Below are positions 41,418 through 53,774 of a stretch of DNA of 64,000 nt, piece after piece. Location: assembly GCA_018398575.1 (NCBI GenBank), contig JAGTXZ010000002.1, positions 2,606,501 to 2,670,500 of the forward strand, given 5' to 3'. The first letter of the stretch is position 1; each line of letters starts with the position of its first letter. A program made the translations under genes and the position numbers. This stretch comes from Ampelomyces quisqualis (Eukaryota > Ascomycota > Dothideomycetes > Pleosporales > Phaeosphaeriaceae). Below the pieces are notes generated by a model. That model had not been told where the DNA came from and did not search any database. It saw only the letters and a program-made list of their open reading frames with translations.

Positions 41418-43108
41418 GGGGGCAAGGGGGGGCTTGGTCTAATTTATATGGAAAAAGGCCGCGGCCATATGGGAGGACAACGCAGTGCGGGCGGGGTACT
41501 ACTGAGGCACAATAGCCGTCCTCGCGATGGGGGATACAAGTAGTGTGTACTGTGTAGGACCGATCCTGGGAATTTGCAGCCTGCCCAGTGCCAACACTCG
41601 TGTCCAATGCAGGCGCGGCTCCGTCGGCACGTTTCCTGTGCAAACCAGGGTGCCAGGGTGCCAGAGTGCCAGGGTCGCATGGGCTGAACGTCATTGCTTG
41701 GCGCCTGACACGTCCACGTTGTTCGGTTTACTTGTGGTAGACTGTATACCACTGTCGGTCTCCGCATGTATGAGCACAGGTGTTGTATGAAATACGGTCT
41801 GCACATCTATCACGTGCCATGAGCACGTGATTGCTGCCTCATAGCCTATACCGCATAAACGGGCGAAAGTGAGACGATCTAGCCTAAATAGGAACGCACC
41901 CTTTGGTAACACTGCTCTGCAGGTTGTTCTTTTCGTGTGTAAAGCGGTTGGAAAACTCTCAAGACAGAGACTATTGCGCTAAATCTGTATGAGAATGGGA
42001 GTACGTCTAGGGTAGACGATAGTCATTGAAATCTGCCCTGGCAGTGTTTTGATGTTCCTTCACCTAAATCCGCTTCCCGATTGCGTTAGATCGTCTCACT
42101 TTCGCCAGTGTATGCGGTAGCCTATCAGAGCGGGTCTGAAGACGAGCCGGCCATCTCAAGAGTAGAGAGGGTGTGGTGCACTCCGTCTATCAGCTCGAGA
42201 ATTCCTCGAGAAACGCCTCGATTCATCATGGGCTTGGGTACCTGCCTGTCAGACAACGCGTGCGTGGAGACGCGCGGTTCATGGTTCGCAGATGGAATCG
42301 AAGATGCAACCCCCGCTTTTGGTCATGCATTTGTTGTTTCCCGACAACACCAATGACATGATAAGGCTGCACACCATCAGCAGCACGGCATCGCATCGCG
42401 ATAGGGCTGATATGCGCTGATGGGCCGTGTTGCCCCCACTGCCGGCCCGTACGGGGGCGGACCGAGATGGGTGTTCGGAAACCGGGGGGGGGAGGGTGAC
42501 GATTCGGTCTCGTCGAAGGGCGGAGCCCATTTGACTTTCTCTTTGCACAGCATGCGATATTTCAGAAGCAAGCTGGTCCATGCCTTGAATGTCACTACTG
42601 TGACTGAACGGCTCCTAGGTCAATCCATAGGCATACAGTCTGGCGAACATATTGATTTCCAAAGGCAGTCGTCCCTCACCATGGTGCGCTATTGTTGAGA
42701 GATTCGGTTTCGATGCTTGAAAGCGTTGCCCGAGAGATGATACTGTGGCGCTTGCTGGCCTCCAAGACCCTCATCCAACAAGCGCCCGCGCTGCAGCGTG
42801 TGTCGAAGTGACTACCACTGAGATTACTTTTATGTTTAGATCTTCGCAGTATCTGTCTGCAAATAGAACCAATCGGTGAAGGCCAGCACAGATCGCTCGA
42901 TGCGAGCAGAGAGCTCTTTGCAGTACATAAGGGGCCAGAGTACTGTTCTTCAGCTCAGGTTATCTTCGTAACGCGTGTTTAAGCCGGAAGCTTCATCCTC
43001 CAGGTTACTGTCGTTGTACGGCGCTTCCACAGACTTCTTATCACAATCCCCTGCTGACTGAAAGTAGTCTAGCAACTCGTTTTAGCGAACAGCCAAACTC
43101 GTGACGGG
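41418..43108. other. intergenic region with a MITE
   Basis: 1.7 kb containing the promoter of the phosphotransferase, a short GTGCCAGGGTGCCAGAGTGC tandem at about 41,647-41,676, the MITE listed separately and no supportable gene. Several short open frames overlap on both strands without conserved content. Confidence 0.5.
41851..42117. mobile_element. 267-bp MITE with terminal inverted repeats
   Basis: CCGCATAAACGGGCGAAAGT at the left end continues GAGACGATCTA; the right end is its reverse complement with three differences (TAGATCGTCTCACTTTCGCC, then GTATGCGG). The inverted repeats are about 31 bp. TA dinucleotides flank both ends (41849-41850 and 42118-42119), as expected for the Tc1/mariner superfamily. 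The interior has no coding frame, so it is non-autonomous. Confidence 0.75.
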
Positions 43109-44055
43109 ATGTCGTCAACCACACAGCCCACTCAAAATTATAGCAATTTCTATGCGCACATCGGTTCATACCCGGAGCTCGGAATATTCCGACGCTTCGG
43201 AGGCTACTGGGCCAAAAGGCTGTATGACGAGACCAGCGAGCTGGTAGAATGCATAACCACGCTAGAAGAGGAGCTTCGAAAATGGCCCGGCTTTGAAGCC
43301 ACGACGGTGCTGGACTGCCCGAAAAGGCTTCTCAAAGAGATCAAGACAAGATCTGACGAGGAGATAATTAAGCTCAAAAAATTGAGCGACACCTGGGATG
43401 CGTACGATAAGGCCTTGCTTCAGTATGGTAAGTACGAGCACTGATCACACGGTCAGTATAAGCTGACGTTGAGCCAGGCGAGATCTTGTGTGTGAGTGAG
43501 AAAGTCATGAACTTGCCCTCTCAGGACATCTTCTACAACAAAAAACTGATGGAATGGAAAATGCCCGGATTCAAGCCCATCTTCGATAACGGTGACTTCT
43601 ACCCAACTGGAGAGCCGGCCGAGCAGTATCGAGACGACCCTCAACGTTCCGACACTTTTTCCTGGAGAAAATTACCTCATAAAGACATCCTTACGAAAAG
43701 CTTCGTACATGCCGGTCCATGGATCGAGAAACACATCGTGAAGCCTTGGAACAAACACCGCAAAACGAAATCAACTGGGGGTACTACCAGCATGCAGTTT
43801 GGCCATCTTGTCGCGATCATGGACACACTAGCATGTATCATTTCGTCGCTGTTGCTGGTAGCAGCCATCGCCATTCTAGTAGTAGTAAAATCCATGACCA
43901 CACGAGTCGTGCTCATTGGCGTTTTTGGCACGCTGTTCGCTCTTCTCCTGAAGCTGATGGCGGGAAATCCCTCACGAGGAGAGGTCTTCGCGGCAACAGC
44001 AGCATTTTATGCTGTTGCGGCAGTATTCGTTGGAAGCGACAGTGCTAGCAAGTGA
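43109..44055 (+). CDS. DUF6594-type fungal membrane protein, 298 aa
   Basis: Two exons (43109-43427, 43478-44055) joined over a 50-bp GTAAGT..CAG intron give 897 nt. The N-terminal half has RRFGGYWAKRLY and a Glu/Leu-rich helix (LVECITTLEEELRKW) typical of the DUF6594 domain. The C-terminus has three closely spaced membrane segments (around residues 205-225, 230-248 and 255-275) separated by short loops, followed by a short serine tail. This architecture is common in Pezizomycotina and its function is unknown. A hydrophobic C-terminus implies membrane anchoring. Confidence 0.8.
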
Positions 44056-47000
44056 GTCGGTCGTGTATCGATGCGGTGGTGAGGGTGGGATGTTGTGATG
44101 AAGTTGAAGTCATGTGGCCCGTCCTTACGCTAGGTACGTGCTTCTAAACCACATGGGGGATGGCGGATTTCCCCAAGGCATATCCTGCTGCTGTTCCTGG
44201 CTTCCGTTAAGCCTTGTCACATTTTCATCGCGTTCTTGTAGTCTGCTGCACGAAAAGGTCTTTTAGCTCTTCATCACTTTCCAAATATACATCGTACATG
44301 TCATTTCGTGTCCGTGCATGGCGACGTACGCTAAAGTCTTCTTTGTGCTCTGCCATGGATATCTGCTCCATACGCTTCTAAGTACTAGTGATACTAGTAA
44401 TCTTATTGTTTGACTCCTTATTAGCCTTGTAGGATATGATGAAAGCCTATGTGGCAAAGTCAAAGATAGGCATTAAAGTATTGAACAAAGAGGAGTAAAT
44501 AGAGGAGAGGAAGAGGAGAGAGGAGGATACGTCACACAAGAATATTTGATTCATTTGGGCCTTCATTCGGGCTAATACCCATGTATCTGTTCTGTGCGTT
44601 GGCCAGGGGGGAGAACAGACTTTTGAAATGCTTCTCCGTATGGAGCGCTCAATATCTGAAACGTTTTATGCACGCGTGTGTAAGAGAGGGACTGAAAACT
44701 AATGCGGTGCGTTTGCAACACGCTCACCGCCTGGGACTTGTACCCAGCCTTGCACATTCCGATAGCTCCGACCACCAGGAAATGGGTCGACAGCTCAGAT
44801 GATCTTCTTAATGTCTAGGTATTCGACCACAGAGTTCAAGCGTGGACACGTTCACTAGCGCTGCGTCCCGATGAAGCTGCTCGACCATAGCATCACTGTA
44901 GTACAAGAAGCTCTACGAGACTACTGGAAGCACACACTGGTGTGGCTAGCATACTAGTGGTAGTTGGGATGCGGATGTTAGATAACCTCCCCGTCAATCC
45001 TTACTCGCAAAACCGCATTAGGAATAGCTGTTCGCGTTCGAGGCAGCCCTCCACAACAAACTCTCTTCCAATATTACATAAAATCTCTCTGTATTTCCAC
45101 CTTAAACTCAGGGCGAGTTTGCCTCCACCCTTGAGAGACGCACTCTTGACGTAGTCAAACTTTCGACATGCAAACAGAAAGATATATGCTTGCCGGTCCT
45201 GGCTCTCAATGTAAGTTCCACATGCTATAGAAGAGACCCTCCTGAGACGGAGCAGCGCTGTATGTACAGGAACGACGCCCGAAGCCTTTGCTGCCTCAAG
45301 ATCCTGCGGCCTCTGTCAACAAATCGAACCCGCCAGCCAGCAACGCTGGCACCAGCGGCAGCGGTAGCATCACAACCACCTCTACTCCGGCCCAGTTGGC
45401 AACAGCAACTCGTGCTTGCCCCAATGTATCAACTTGCACCTCGCACTAGCCGCCCCTCAACGATTTCCAAATCAGCGCAGCACTCGACCACTGTGGGTAG
45501 GAGAAGAACAATTCGACATGTCAAAATTCGCGAGTTGGAAAAGGCAGTTACGAAATGCTGGCAATGGCGGCCAACACGCGCTGTCAAGCTTTGGGCACGC
45601 GTGAAACCAAGATGGGGTTTGTATCTAGGCACACGAACCATTTCTTGAACTAAATACAATCAAGAACACGCGCAACGTTGGCTAGCCTCAAATATATACT
45701 TAAATGCCATTGCTATGCTTCTATACAGCACGTCGCACTATATTGATATGTCGTATCTTCCAGTAAATTGTCCCTCCTACAGTGACGATGTCCCTCGGTA
45801 TCCGGCTCCCATCCAAGGTTCTTCTCAGCTGACTGACCGTATAAATTTGCTCCCAGCCCAATGAAACCTGGCGAAGCACGGATATGAGAAAGTCAAGAAG
45901 TTCTGAGCCGCGCAAGTTGCTCCCGAATATGCCACACGATTCTGAGCTGAATATATCCCCAACCACGAGAGACAGCACGATCCTTTCGCTGGCTGGCGGC
46001 TTGCTGGGTGCCACGGGCTTGGAGACATTGTGCGCCGCATGCTTAGCGCCAAAGACTATACAGCTCTATCTCTCTATACAAAGTTGCAAGTAGCCACTTG
46101 GTCTGGTTCGCCAAGTTATATTCTGCTCCGGGTGTGATGTCGTTGCAAACTAGACGCTTTGTCAGAGATGTCCTGCAAGTCGTAGGTGTGATGCACCTTC
46201 AAAAGGATTGTACAACTGTGCGCAAGGCTCTGAGCCATGGTACGTATTGCATGTTCTGTCTTTCAGTGCGTTTTGGTTTCCAATGCGTGGCGCCGCCGAG
46301 AGCCTACTTGTTGCATGTACGGTCTCTCCCATTTGCCGTTGCGAGTTTATTGTCTTTTGTCCGAGCGACGCAGAAAGTGCGGCTTGTCTCGATCGTATCT
46401 TTGTTGGGTTTCGTAGTAACATGCGGGGGCTGATATGGGCCATTCCCTTGTGACAAAGGGGTGGGACATCGATTCGGATAGCTTCTCGGTAGTTGGTGGG
46501 ACGCCCGACGATCGTATGAGGAAGGTGGCAGTATCTGATGTGACTGAATATAAGTTAGCATTGCTCCCTGGACGTTTAATTGCGTGTCTGCTGTTTTACT
46601 CCACCGAAAAAGATGCAAAATCTAAGAAATATACGTGTCTTGTACCGCAAATGACTACTGATACAAACCACAACTTTCAGTACCGCGATTTGCTACTCCC
46701 GGCGAGCTGCATGCCCTATCTCGTTGGGCACATTACCAGAGATAGTTGAAGAGGAAGAAGAGAAGGGCGCCAGGCAGAGAGAGAGAGAGTGGCTTCATCG
46801 TGATCTTGGAGCACGCTGAGCCACACGCACACACCACAATAGGCGCACCGCCTCGAGTCCTCCACAGATATGCTCTCATGCTCTGATCATCTGGCCAGTC
46901 AAAGCTTGGCACATTGGCCGTCAAGCATGTATCTATGCAGATGCAGAAAGTGTTGCTGACCGTTCATTTGAATTTCTCACGCCTTTGGTTGTTAGACCAA

Positions 47001-49180
47001 CCACCTGATATTTGGCTGCAGGTGCGAAACACGGCCTACCCTATACGGCTTACGAAGCGATTTACCGCGCCGCCAAACTGACCAACGGCTGCGTCTTGTA
47101 TAACAGGGACGAATTCTGATCATGTTACAGTATGGGCAAAGGCGGGATAATCTCATCATTTCCCAACAGCGAGCAGAGTGATGAAAGTCTCAAACGCGAT
47201 ACCATTTCCTGGCGAGCCAAGCGCAAAGCGGCGCCAACTAGGGGACTGTGAGGACTCTCGTCTCTACCACGGAAGTTTGCGCCAGGGAAACTGTTACGGG
47301 CTCATCCCCAACGCCAACAGCGCGGGTCCACCGACTCGCCCGATTCCCATCATGTCCGACGACTCTGACCACTAAGGCCTATGAGATCTCAGATCACGAT
47401 ACCCGGCCGTTCCCTCGCCGAAAAGGGAGCTGTATTACTGTGATCGAGAGCACAGCTTCCCGGTGCGAAGTTGCTATCCACGTGGCGTTGCAGGGGCATC
47501 AAATTATTCTGGCACATTGTACGCCCTCTTTCTCGTCCCGATGTGCGGTTTTTGACGCCGACAAGGCAAAGGGGGAGGCCGGTGCGCGTTGAAGCGAGAT
47601 TGGCTGACGACTATCACAAAGAGGGCTCAAATGCTGAGCGCAGCTTGGACTGGTGACCGATCAAACTTCTAGAGAAAGAGACTGCTCTGCGCAGAGGGCT
47701 GTGGGCGCATGATCTGCAGTCATACCCGGGTGATGACTGGCTTGTCGTTCAAAGATTCATTACCATCCAACCAAAGTGTCGGAGTGCAAAGCCTTCTAGG
47801 TCGGGGAAGCGGGTGCCGCAAGTTCGGAAAACGATCATCATTCTGCTTCACCGGTTGCAAGGTGCTTTGATGCTTTTGGTGGCGGGAAGCTCCCGCTGGG
47901 CCGCTTTTGCTACTTGGTTTTCTCCGCGCGGCATGCAGAGTGACCTGGAGTCAGTCGACTCTACTCCGTAGTACATTCTATCATCGCCATAGATGAGTCA
48001 AAGTGGTTAATAAAGGTACAGATGATTCCAACGGTTGGTGTCCGTGACAAATAGGATCTTCACTGGTGGTAGGTTGTCGCGACATAGCGTATTTGCATAA
48101 GGCCCAGTCATTGCTGATGACTTCTAAGAGGCGGTCAAGATCCGTGGGTTTCAAGCACAGTTTTCCTTCTTTAAAAAACACGTGTTAGGCGCCCCAAGCA
48201 ATGCTTCGCCCCCAAATTGCACCGGCTTCGCAGGCTCCTTTCCGTAGCTTCCTTTTCCAGATCGGCCCGCCACAGCCTGTGAACAGCAAGATTCAATTCT
48301 TCGTCCAAAATAGGATCGCTTTGAGTCTCATTTGCTTCGCACTGGTACGGTTCTCTTGCCACATTTCGCTTGGAGATCCGACGCGCGTGGTGCTCAGCTT
48401 CAGTGCGTCTTCAGTAGTGCCCACATGCACTCGTACGAGTGTAAAACATCTTTTTGTGCTATACTCTCGTTGTACATGCAGATCTTTGCAATCTGATACA
48501 AAATGGTAGAGCCAGCGACGATGATGTTGGCTTCTTTGAGCAACAAGGCGCAGGCCCATCCGACGTTCCAAGGAGTAGAAAACCCATTGCGAACATCTCG
48601 AATCCCAGGCGCTTGAGCCAGGCATTTTGTGTAATCTGCGTTGTTGAAATCTCGTGGTTTTGTTGGGTCGTAGAAAGTAGCCAGATGTTAACCATGATGC
48701 GAGGTCTCACTTGAACCCGTCCGTCGGGAACCGCTTGTTTTATTGAAAGACTCGATGCTGGACCCGAGCGATACCGGTACCCGAAGAGAGATGACGACAG
48801 GTCATTGGTATCTCGCACTTGTTGCGACCACCTTTCAGAGCCTGGTAGTTCGATAATTGGCTCTTGTAGAATCGCGAAGTTTCCATCCGACTGGTACCCA
48901 GTGAGCTTTGGTGTGCTGCCACCATGCTTCTTTCGTGGTTACGTGGCTAAATGTAGAAAAGTGGTAGAAAATATGCCCCAGACGCAGTCCTTCATTGCGA
49001 TCAGTAGAGTCGACACAGGGGCGTGATCAAGTTGTCGAAAGCAGAGTAGTGTGAACAACGAAGATTTTACACATGGAAGTAAAGATGAACTCCTGTTGCG
49101 ATGACGCATAATGTAAGCCTACGGTAGGAACGGGAGGCTTCTGGTTGCTAGGGTAAGAAATTTTGACGTCACACTTCTCC
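44056..49180. other. gene-poor region
   Basis: 5.1 kb with many short overlapping ORFs on both strands but no conserved motif. The 44,370-44,540 part is AT-rich with TAG/CTAG texture and may be a fragment of a repeat. A stretch near 45,320-45,430 encodes a Ser/Thr/Ala-rich segment that could be a decayed secreted protein. Minus-strand frames at 47,981-48,620 look gene-like in composition but have no recognisable domain. Confidence 0.5.
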
Positions 49181-49528
49181 TACTTTGGATCAGCGAACGA
49201 TGGTCTTCTCAATCAGATCGCTAGCGAGAAATGGACAAAAGCTCTTAATCTAGCATCGTAAATGGCTGATTTGGTCGTGCAAGACCAGCCAGAAATGAAC
49301 TTCGAGGTGTGGGGACAAGGACTGGGTCCTGAGGTACAGAATATGATCTCTGGGTTGACAAAACTAGACCCGACAGCTAGGTCAACAATAAACCAGGTTG
49401 TGGCGGATCCGTGGTGCCAGGAGGCGGTTTGGCGAGCTGGCGACGAGACTTTACCATGTCTGAGAGCGGATAAGATCGACGACTCAGTGCTACCTGTGTC
49501 CTGCAATATATTAGGTATTCATGCATAG
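49181..49528 (+). pseudogene. relic of a fungal protein kinase C-lobe
   Basis: The frame encodes FGSANDGLLNQIASEKW, a stop (TAA 49259-49261), then EVWGQGLGPEVQNMISGLTK-LDP and VVADPWCQEA. This is the end of a kinase domain as found in many expanded fungal kinase families, where the last helix reads xLDPxxRxT...xxHPW. The N-lobe, the catalytic loop and DFG are not visible upstream, and the stop breaks the frame. It is a truncated pseudogene. Confidence 0.5.
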
Positions 49529-49938
49529 TGCGACTACAATACGTATACAGGAAGAACATCTACGGAATTTAGCATCATGGCCATGAAGCCAATACAAATC
49601 GAAGCTATGCGAGTCGCAATATGTAAATTGGGGAGACTGGAAGTGGTTGTATCCTGCTTTGCATCGCTCATAAATGGGCAAAATACTGAGCTCGGCAAAG
49701 TTCCCAAAGAAACATACAGCCGAACAGGTGAATTAACGTTGAAGTGACGCAATATGGCTTTACGGTACTTGCACAATAACGATGCATGACTAACCTGCCA
49801 CGTACTGTCCCTCACCTTCACTACGACTTGGCGTCGCGCTAATCCTGACGCCCACAACACCAAAACAGTGCCCCCCCAACAACTTCTTTTCCCAGCCATC
49901 ACACACCGATTTTACCAGTCTCTATCAACGGAAATCCC
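49529..49938. other. intergenic region
   Basis: 410 bp upstream of the 2EXR-like gene, presumably its promoter. Nothing else seen. Confidence 0.4.
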
Positions 49939-50704
49939 ATGAGCGCCATCAACATGTCTGCGCCCGGCGACGACGAGGAAGCCTCACTGAAGCCTCCTGC
50001 CATTGCCGCTGCGCGCGATGCACTGTCAGTCATAGGATCTCAAGTTTTCGTCGCGGTTGGAACTGACACTTTGCAGGTATGCTCGCGACAACAGTGATTC
50101 TCCGCTTCTACGCCTACCAGCCGAGCTACGCAACATGATCTACGGATATGTGCTAGGTGACCTTGATATTGGGCGTATTATATCACTATCCGAAGCCAGA
50201 ATGCTACGCCTTCGTTCATCGATTCAACCCCGATCTGGCTGCGGGAAGCGGGGATCCGAGCCATATCTATGCGCCATATCTCAGACTTGTCGGCAGATCA
50301 ACGAGGAAGCTTTGTTGCTGCCTTTCAGTTTGAATACCTTCAACATCGCATATTTTGAGGATCTTTTCGAATTCATTCCTCTATTGACACCAGGTCAACG
50401 CACCGCTATCAAGACAATCAGCTGCAGCCATTATGACCGCAATCGGGTCGGCAATCAGTCAGAGCCACCCAGCGAGGTGAATCAGTTGCGAGATCTCATG
50501 GCTTCATTGAAAGGCCTAACACGTCTCGTGGTGACAGCATCAGTTGCCTGTTACTCCAAAGAAAATCAAGCGGAGATAGACTTCGCCAAAGAGCGGGTGG
50601 GAAGCCTTCAGAAGAATACTTGCAAGTGGTTGAGGGAATACATAGTCGCCAAGGATGTGGAAATCGTCGCACAAGAGGCGCACGTCTATTACTTACAGTT
50701 CTGA
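49939..50704 (+). CDS. 2EXR/F-box-like domain protein, 237 aa
   Basis: Exon 1 (49939-50024) and exon 2 (50077-50704) across a 52-bp intron give 714 nt. The motif SPLLRLPAELRNMIYGYVLG at residues 34-53 is the signature of the fungal 2EXR/DUF-type F-box-like family, followed by CAISQTCRQINEEALLLPF and NTF...FEDLFEFI. These proteins are numerous in Pezizomycotina and mostly uncharacterised; the LPxELRxxIY helix resembles an F-box. The C-terminus is polar without further domains. Confidence 0.8.
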
Positions 50705-50980
50705 GACCCGGGCGGACAAGATTGGCGGTCCTGGCAACAGAGACACCAACCACTACAGTTGCATAGTCAAGCTACTTCATCGACAAATTTGTGAGTATGC
50801 GCATACTTGACGTCACCGAATGCGACTGTATCACCAGTATTCATGTCACAATTGCGAAGGGTGGCAGTCAATATAACGCTCAAGAGCAATGCAGCACAAC
50901 GGCTTCAAATAGAGAATGCAAACGATGCTCTGACAGAAAATAGAAATCTTCAGCTGCCCTCAGGATCACCACAAATGCAT

Positions 50981-53503
50981 CTACCCCCTCTGCCTCTTCC
51001 TCTTCTCCCTCTCATAAACATTCTTCTCTCTCCCCTCTTCGCCTTGAATCTCGGCCACAAGCCTCTTGTACTTGGTCTCATACGCTTGATCCTTCTCCTT
51101 CTTCTCCCTAAGCCTTTCCCTCGCAATGAAGTTCGCATCCTTGCGCAACTCCCGCAGCGCGCCTTTCTTCTCCCTCTTGTATTCCCTCTGGAGCTTCGCG
51201 GCTTCGGAGCGCTCCTTGTCGGGATCGTAGTGCTTGTTGGGATCGAAGGATTCTTCAAATTTGGGTATGCTGGATTTGATGGGCAAGGGGCGGTGAAAGT
51301 GCAGGAGTTGAGGGCGGCGGCGGAGACGGGCGGTAGTGAGGCGCGCGTTCAGGGTTTGGAGGCTCGCTTTTTGGTTGGTGGCTTTCAAGGGCGAGAGAAG
51401 TGGGGTAAAGATCTCGATGAAGGATGGCGAAGTGGACCAAAGTTCTGCGGCTGTGAGGACGTTCTTTGTGTGTGCTGTAAGAAGGGCAGGTGTGGCATGG
51501 GCGGATTTGAGGCACAGGGCTGTGTATCGGATCAACTCTGGGACGTATCGCTTGGCCAGACGTTGGTATTGAAGACACAGTGCGCCAACGTACGCCCCAG
51601 TCGCAACATCCTTGGTTGAAGCAGGAGTGGTGAGTCCCATCCAGCGAGCCATCAGTGTGATCGCGGGCGTCACTACTTGATGGAAGTGGTCCGATGTGGG
51701 ATATATCGAACCAATTGCGGTGAGAAGTGCGAGATCTCCTGGGGCGGGGTCGTTCGACTTTTGGAGCTCCTTGAGATGCTCCCTGAACTGTGTGGCAATG
51801 CGCGCTGAGTATGATCGTGACAATGAATGGATGTGTCGTATAATTGATCCAATGACCGCCAAGGAGGCTGGTGGGGATTGATTCGACAGGTAGGCAACAT
51901 GGTCGACAAGTGCGCACGCAAAGTCGGCAAGCTTGTTCTTGTTGTCTGAGTGCAAGCCTGCATGATACAGTGCTCGTATCCTTTGAACGACAGTGGGGAC
52001 ATCATCGGAAGACACGTCCTTGAAGACCTTCAGCAGCTCCCCGTGTGATCGTGGACATGGGTACGTGAACGCAAGCTTAGAAGTTGCTGCGTTCGTGCCA
52101 ATCGTAAGAACGCCATTGACAGCCTTGGGTTGCTGCTTGGGCTTGTCTGGCAGGACGTTTTTCAAGAAATCTTCGTCATCCTCGTCCATGGCCATTGTGT
52201 CGTCGATCTCAGAGACGTCGTCTGATTCGGCTCCTGACATGTCAGCTTCAGAGTCGGTAGCAACAAGGTCATTGTCCATGACAAAATCGTCTTCGTCTTC
52301 AACGCCCTCTGGTCTGCTTGATGGCTGAGCTGCAGTCTTCAGTCCAAATTCTGCTGCGTCATCGTTCTCACTATCATATTCGTCCTCGTCCTGGTCTTCA
52401 ACGTCCTTCTTCTGTGGCTCCTCGTCGTCGCTCGTTGGCTCGCCTCGCATACGCTTCATACGCTTCTCCTCGAGTTGTTTCAAGCGCTTTGCCTCCTCTC
52501 TTGCCTTCTCTTCCTCGGTCTTTGTGCGCTCCGTTGGCTTCGCACGTGCGTCTTGCAGCATCTGGCGTACCCTAGTATCGTACTCTTTGTCTTTCGCAAT
52601 TTGTGAAGTACCAGCAAGTAGTGCAGCACGGTCGGCGTTCATGCCAAAGTCCTTTTTCGGTTCGTCCTTTGGCGCCTCAGCTGCGGGCTTCTTGTTCATG
52701 TGCCCGCGCAGGGCAGCCAGGACATTGTTCAGATCTTTGTCGAGCTCCTCTCGTAGGTCGTCATCGTCCTCTTTCTGCGCCTGGCGTTCGTACTTGTGTA
52801 GCTTTGACTTGGCGACGACCTCCTTCATGACCTCAGCTTTGCTCTTCTTCCGTTCTGGCTGGTCCACTTCTGGCGCCGCATCGCCTTCTGCCTCGTCGCC
52901 ATCTCCATCGTCTCTCCTTCTTTTTCGCTTCAGAAAGCCGTCTTCGCCATCGCTTGACCCACTGATGCTAGCAGCATCGTAATCTTCATCACCGATCTCG
53001 TGATCAAACTTCAAGCTTTGACCACCATGGGTAAGCTGCACTTCATCGTCGCCATCTTCGAGATCAAACACATTTCCTCCCCTCTTCTTTTGCTGTTCTC
53101 TCTCGAACCTAGCCATCATGCGGTCGTCCAAGCTCATTGTCGGGTCGTTCTCGCCGATTCGACGATCCAGAATGCCACCAACCTTGTTCTTGCGGTTCAT
53201 CTCCGGCAGCAGGGACTTCTTGCGCGCTTCTTCGCCCTGGCTCTTTGTAACGCCGGGTCGTCCCAGCACCCGCTTGTTATCCGCAGCATTGTTGGAAACA
53301 TACTCGAACTTCTTGGGTCGGGCAAGATGTTTGAATTCGAAGGGATTGAAAGACTCGCGAATTGACTCGAGGGCGGAATGTTTTTGCGCGCGGGCGTCGG
53401 CGTTTTTGTTCTGCGATTTCTTCTGTTTCTTCGATTTCTGCGGGCCAGTGATACCCTGCTCGCGGAGAGAGGCTTTAAGCCGCTTGAGCTGTGAGGGCGG
53501 CAT
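50981..53503 (-). CDS. NOP14: nucleolar complex protein 14
   Basis: Single exon, 840 aa from ATG 53503; the frame is open 42 codons further upstream, but MPPSQLKRLKASLREQG is the family start. The conserved N-terminal FNPFEFKHLARPKKFEY and RPGVTKSQGEEARKKSLLPE blocks and DRRIGENDPTMSLDDRMMAR identify Nop14. A long central acidic region (Asp/Glu runs, residues about 175-480) and a lysine/arginine-rich C-terminus (REYKREKKGALRELRKD) complete the picture. Nop14 works in the nucleolus in the small-subunit processome, needed for 18S rRNA maturation with Emg1 and Noc4. It shares a 271-bp divergent promoter with the next gene. Confidence 0.93.
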   Translation of the reverse strand: MPPSQLKRLKASLREQGITGPQKSKKQKKSQNKNADARAQKHSALESIRESFNPFEFKHLARPKKFEYVSNNAADNKRVLGRPGVTKSQGEEARKKSLLPEMNRKNKVGGILDRRIGENDPTMSLDDRMMARFEREQQKKRGGNVFDLEDGDDEVQLTHGGQSLKFDHEIGDEDYDAASISGSSDGEDGFLKRKRRRDDGDGDEAEGDAAPEVDQPERKKSKAEVMKEVVAKSKLHKYERQAQKEDDDDLREELDKDLNNVLAALRGHMNKKPAAEAPKDEPKKDFGMNADRAALLAGTSQIAKDKEYDTRVRQMLQDARAKPTERTKTEEEKAREEAKRLKQLEEKRMKRMRGEPTSDDEEPQKKDVEDQDEDEYDSENDDAAEFGLKTAAQPSSRPEGVEDEDDFVMDNDLVATDSEADMSGAESDDVSEIDDTMAMDEDDEDFLKNVLPDKPKQQPKAVNGVLTIGTNAATSKLAFTYPCPRSHGELLKVFKDVSSDDVPTVVQRIRALYHAGLHSDNKNKLADFACALVDHVAYLSNQSPPASLAVIGSIIRHIHSLSRSYSARIATQFREHLKELQKSNDPAPGDLALLTAIGSIYPTSDHFHQVVTPAITLMARWMGLTTPASTKDVATGAYVGALCLQYQRLAKRYVPELIRYTALCLKSAHATPALLTAHTKNVLTAAELWSTSPSFIEIFTPLLSPLKATNQKASLQTLNARLTTARLRRRPQLLHFHRPLPIKSSIPKFEESFDPNKHYDPDKERSEAAKLQREYKREKKGALRELRKDANFIARERLREKKEKDQAYETKYKRLVAEIQGEEGREKNVYEREKRKRQRG

Positions 53504-53774
53504 CGTGATCAAGCCGCGAGTAAGGGCAGGAGTTTTGGTGAAGGGCGGCTCTTTCGCGTACGTGAATCGGATGCGCCTGCGTTTCCAAAATTTTGGCCAA
53601 GAGCTCGCGGACCCACTTGGCGTAAACATGGGGACCCTTGCCAGTTGCGTGCAGCGACATCATCGCTACCACCTACCGCGCGACAACCTTGTGAACACAC
53701 ACGTTCACGTGCATCCAATGCTGACTTCATGAACGCATGCACAGCACAATGAGCATAATACACGGATACCAGTC

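Noticed and set aside
45190..45648. 152-aa ORF with an Ala/Pro-rich start
   Set aside because: An alternative frame encodes a Ser/Thr-rich stretch that also breaks; neither has a signal peptide or a known domain, so no gene is called.
47981..48625. Adjacent minus-strand frames that looked like a broken gene
   Set aside because: No motif could be recognised and splice joints did not give a convincing protein.
50807..51619. 270-aa plus-strand ORF
   Set aside because: It is antisense to the C-terminus of NOP14 and its leucine-rich text is a shadow of lysine/arginine codons.
52524..52982. 152-aa serine/phenylalanine-rich plus-strand ORF
   Set aside because: Antisense shadow of the acidic and basic middle of NOP14.
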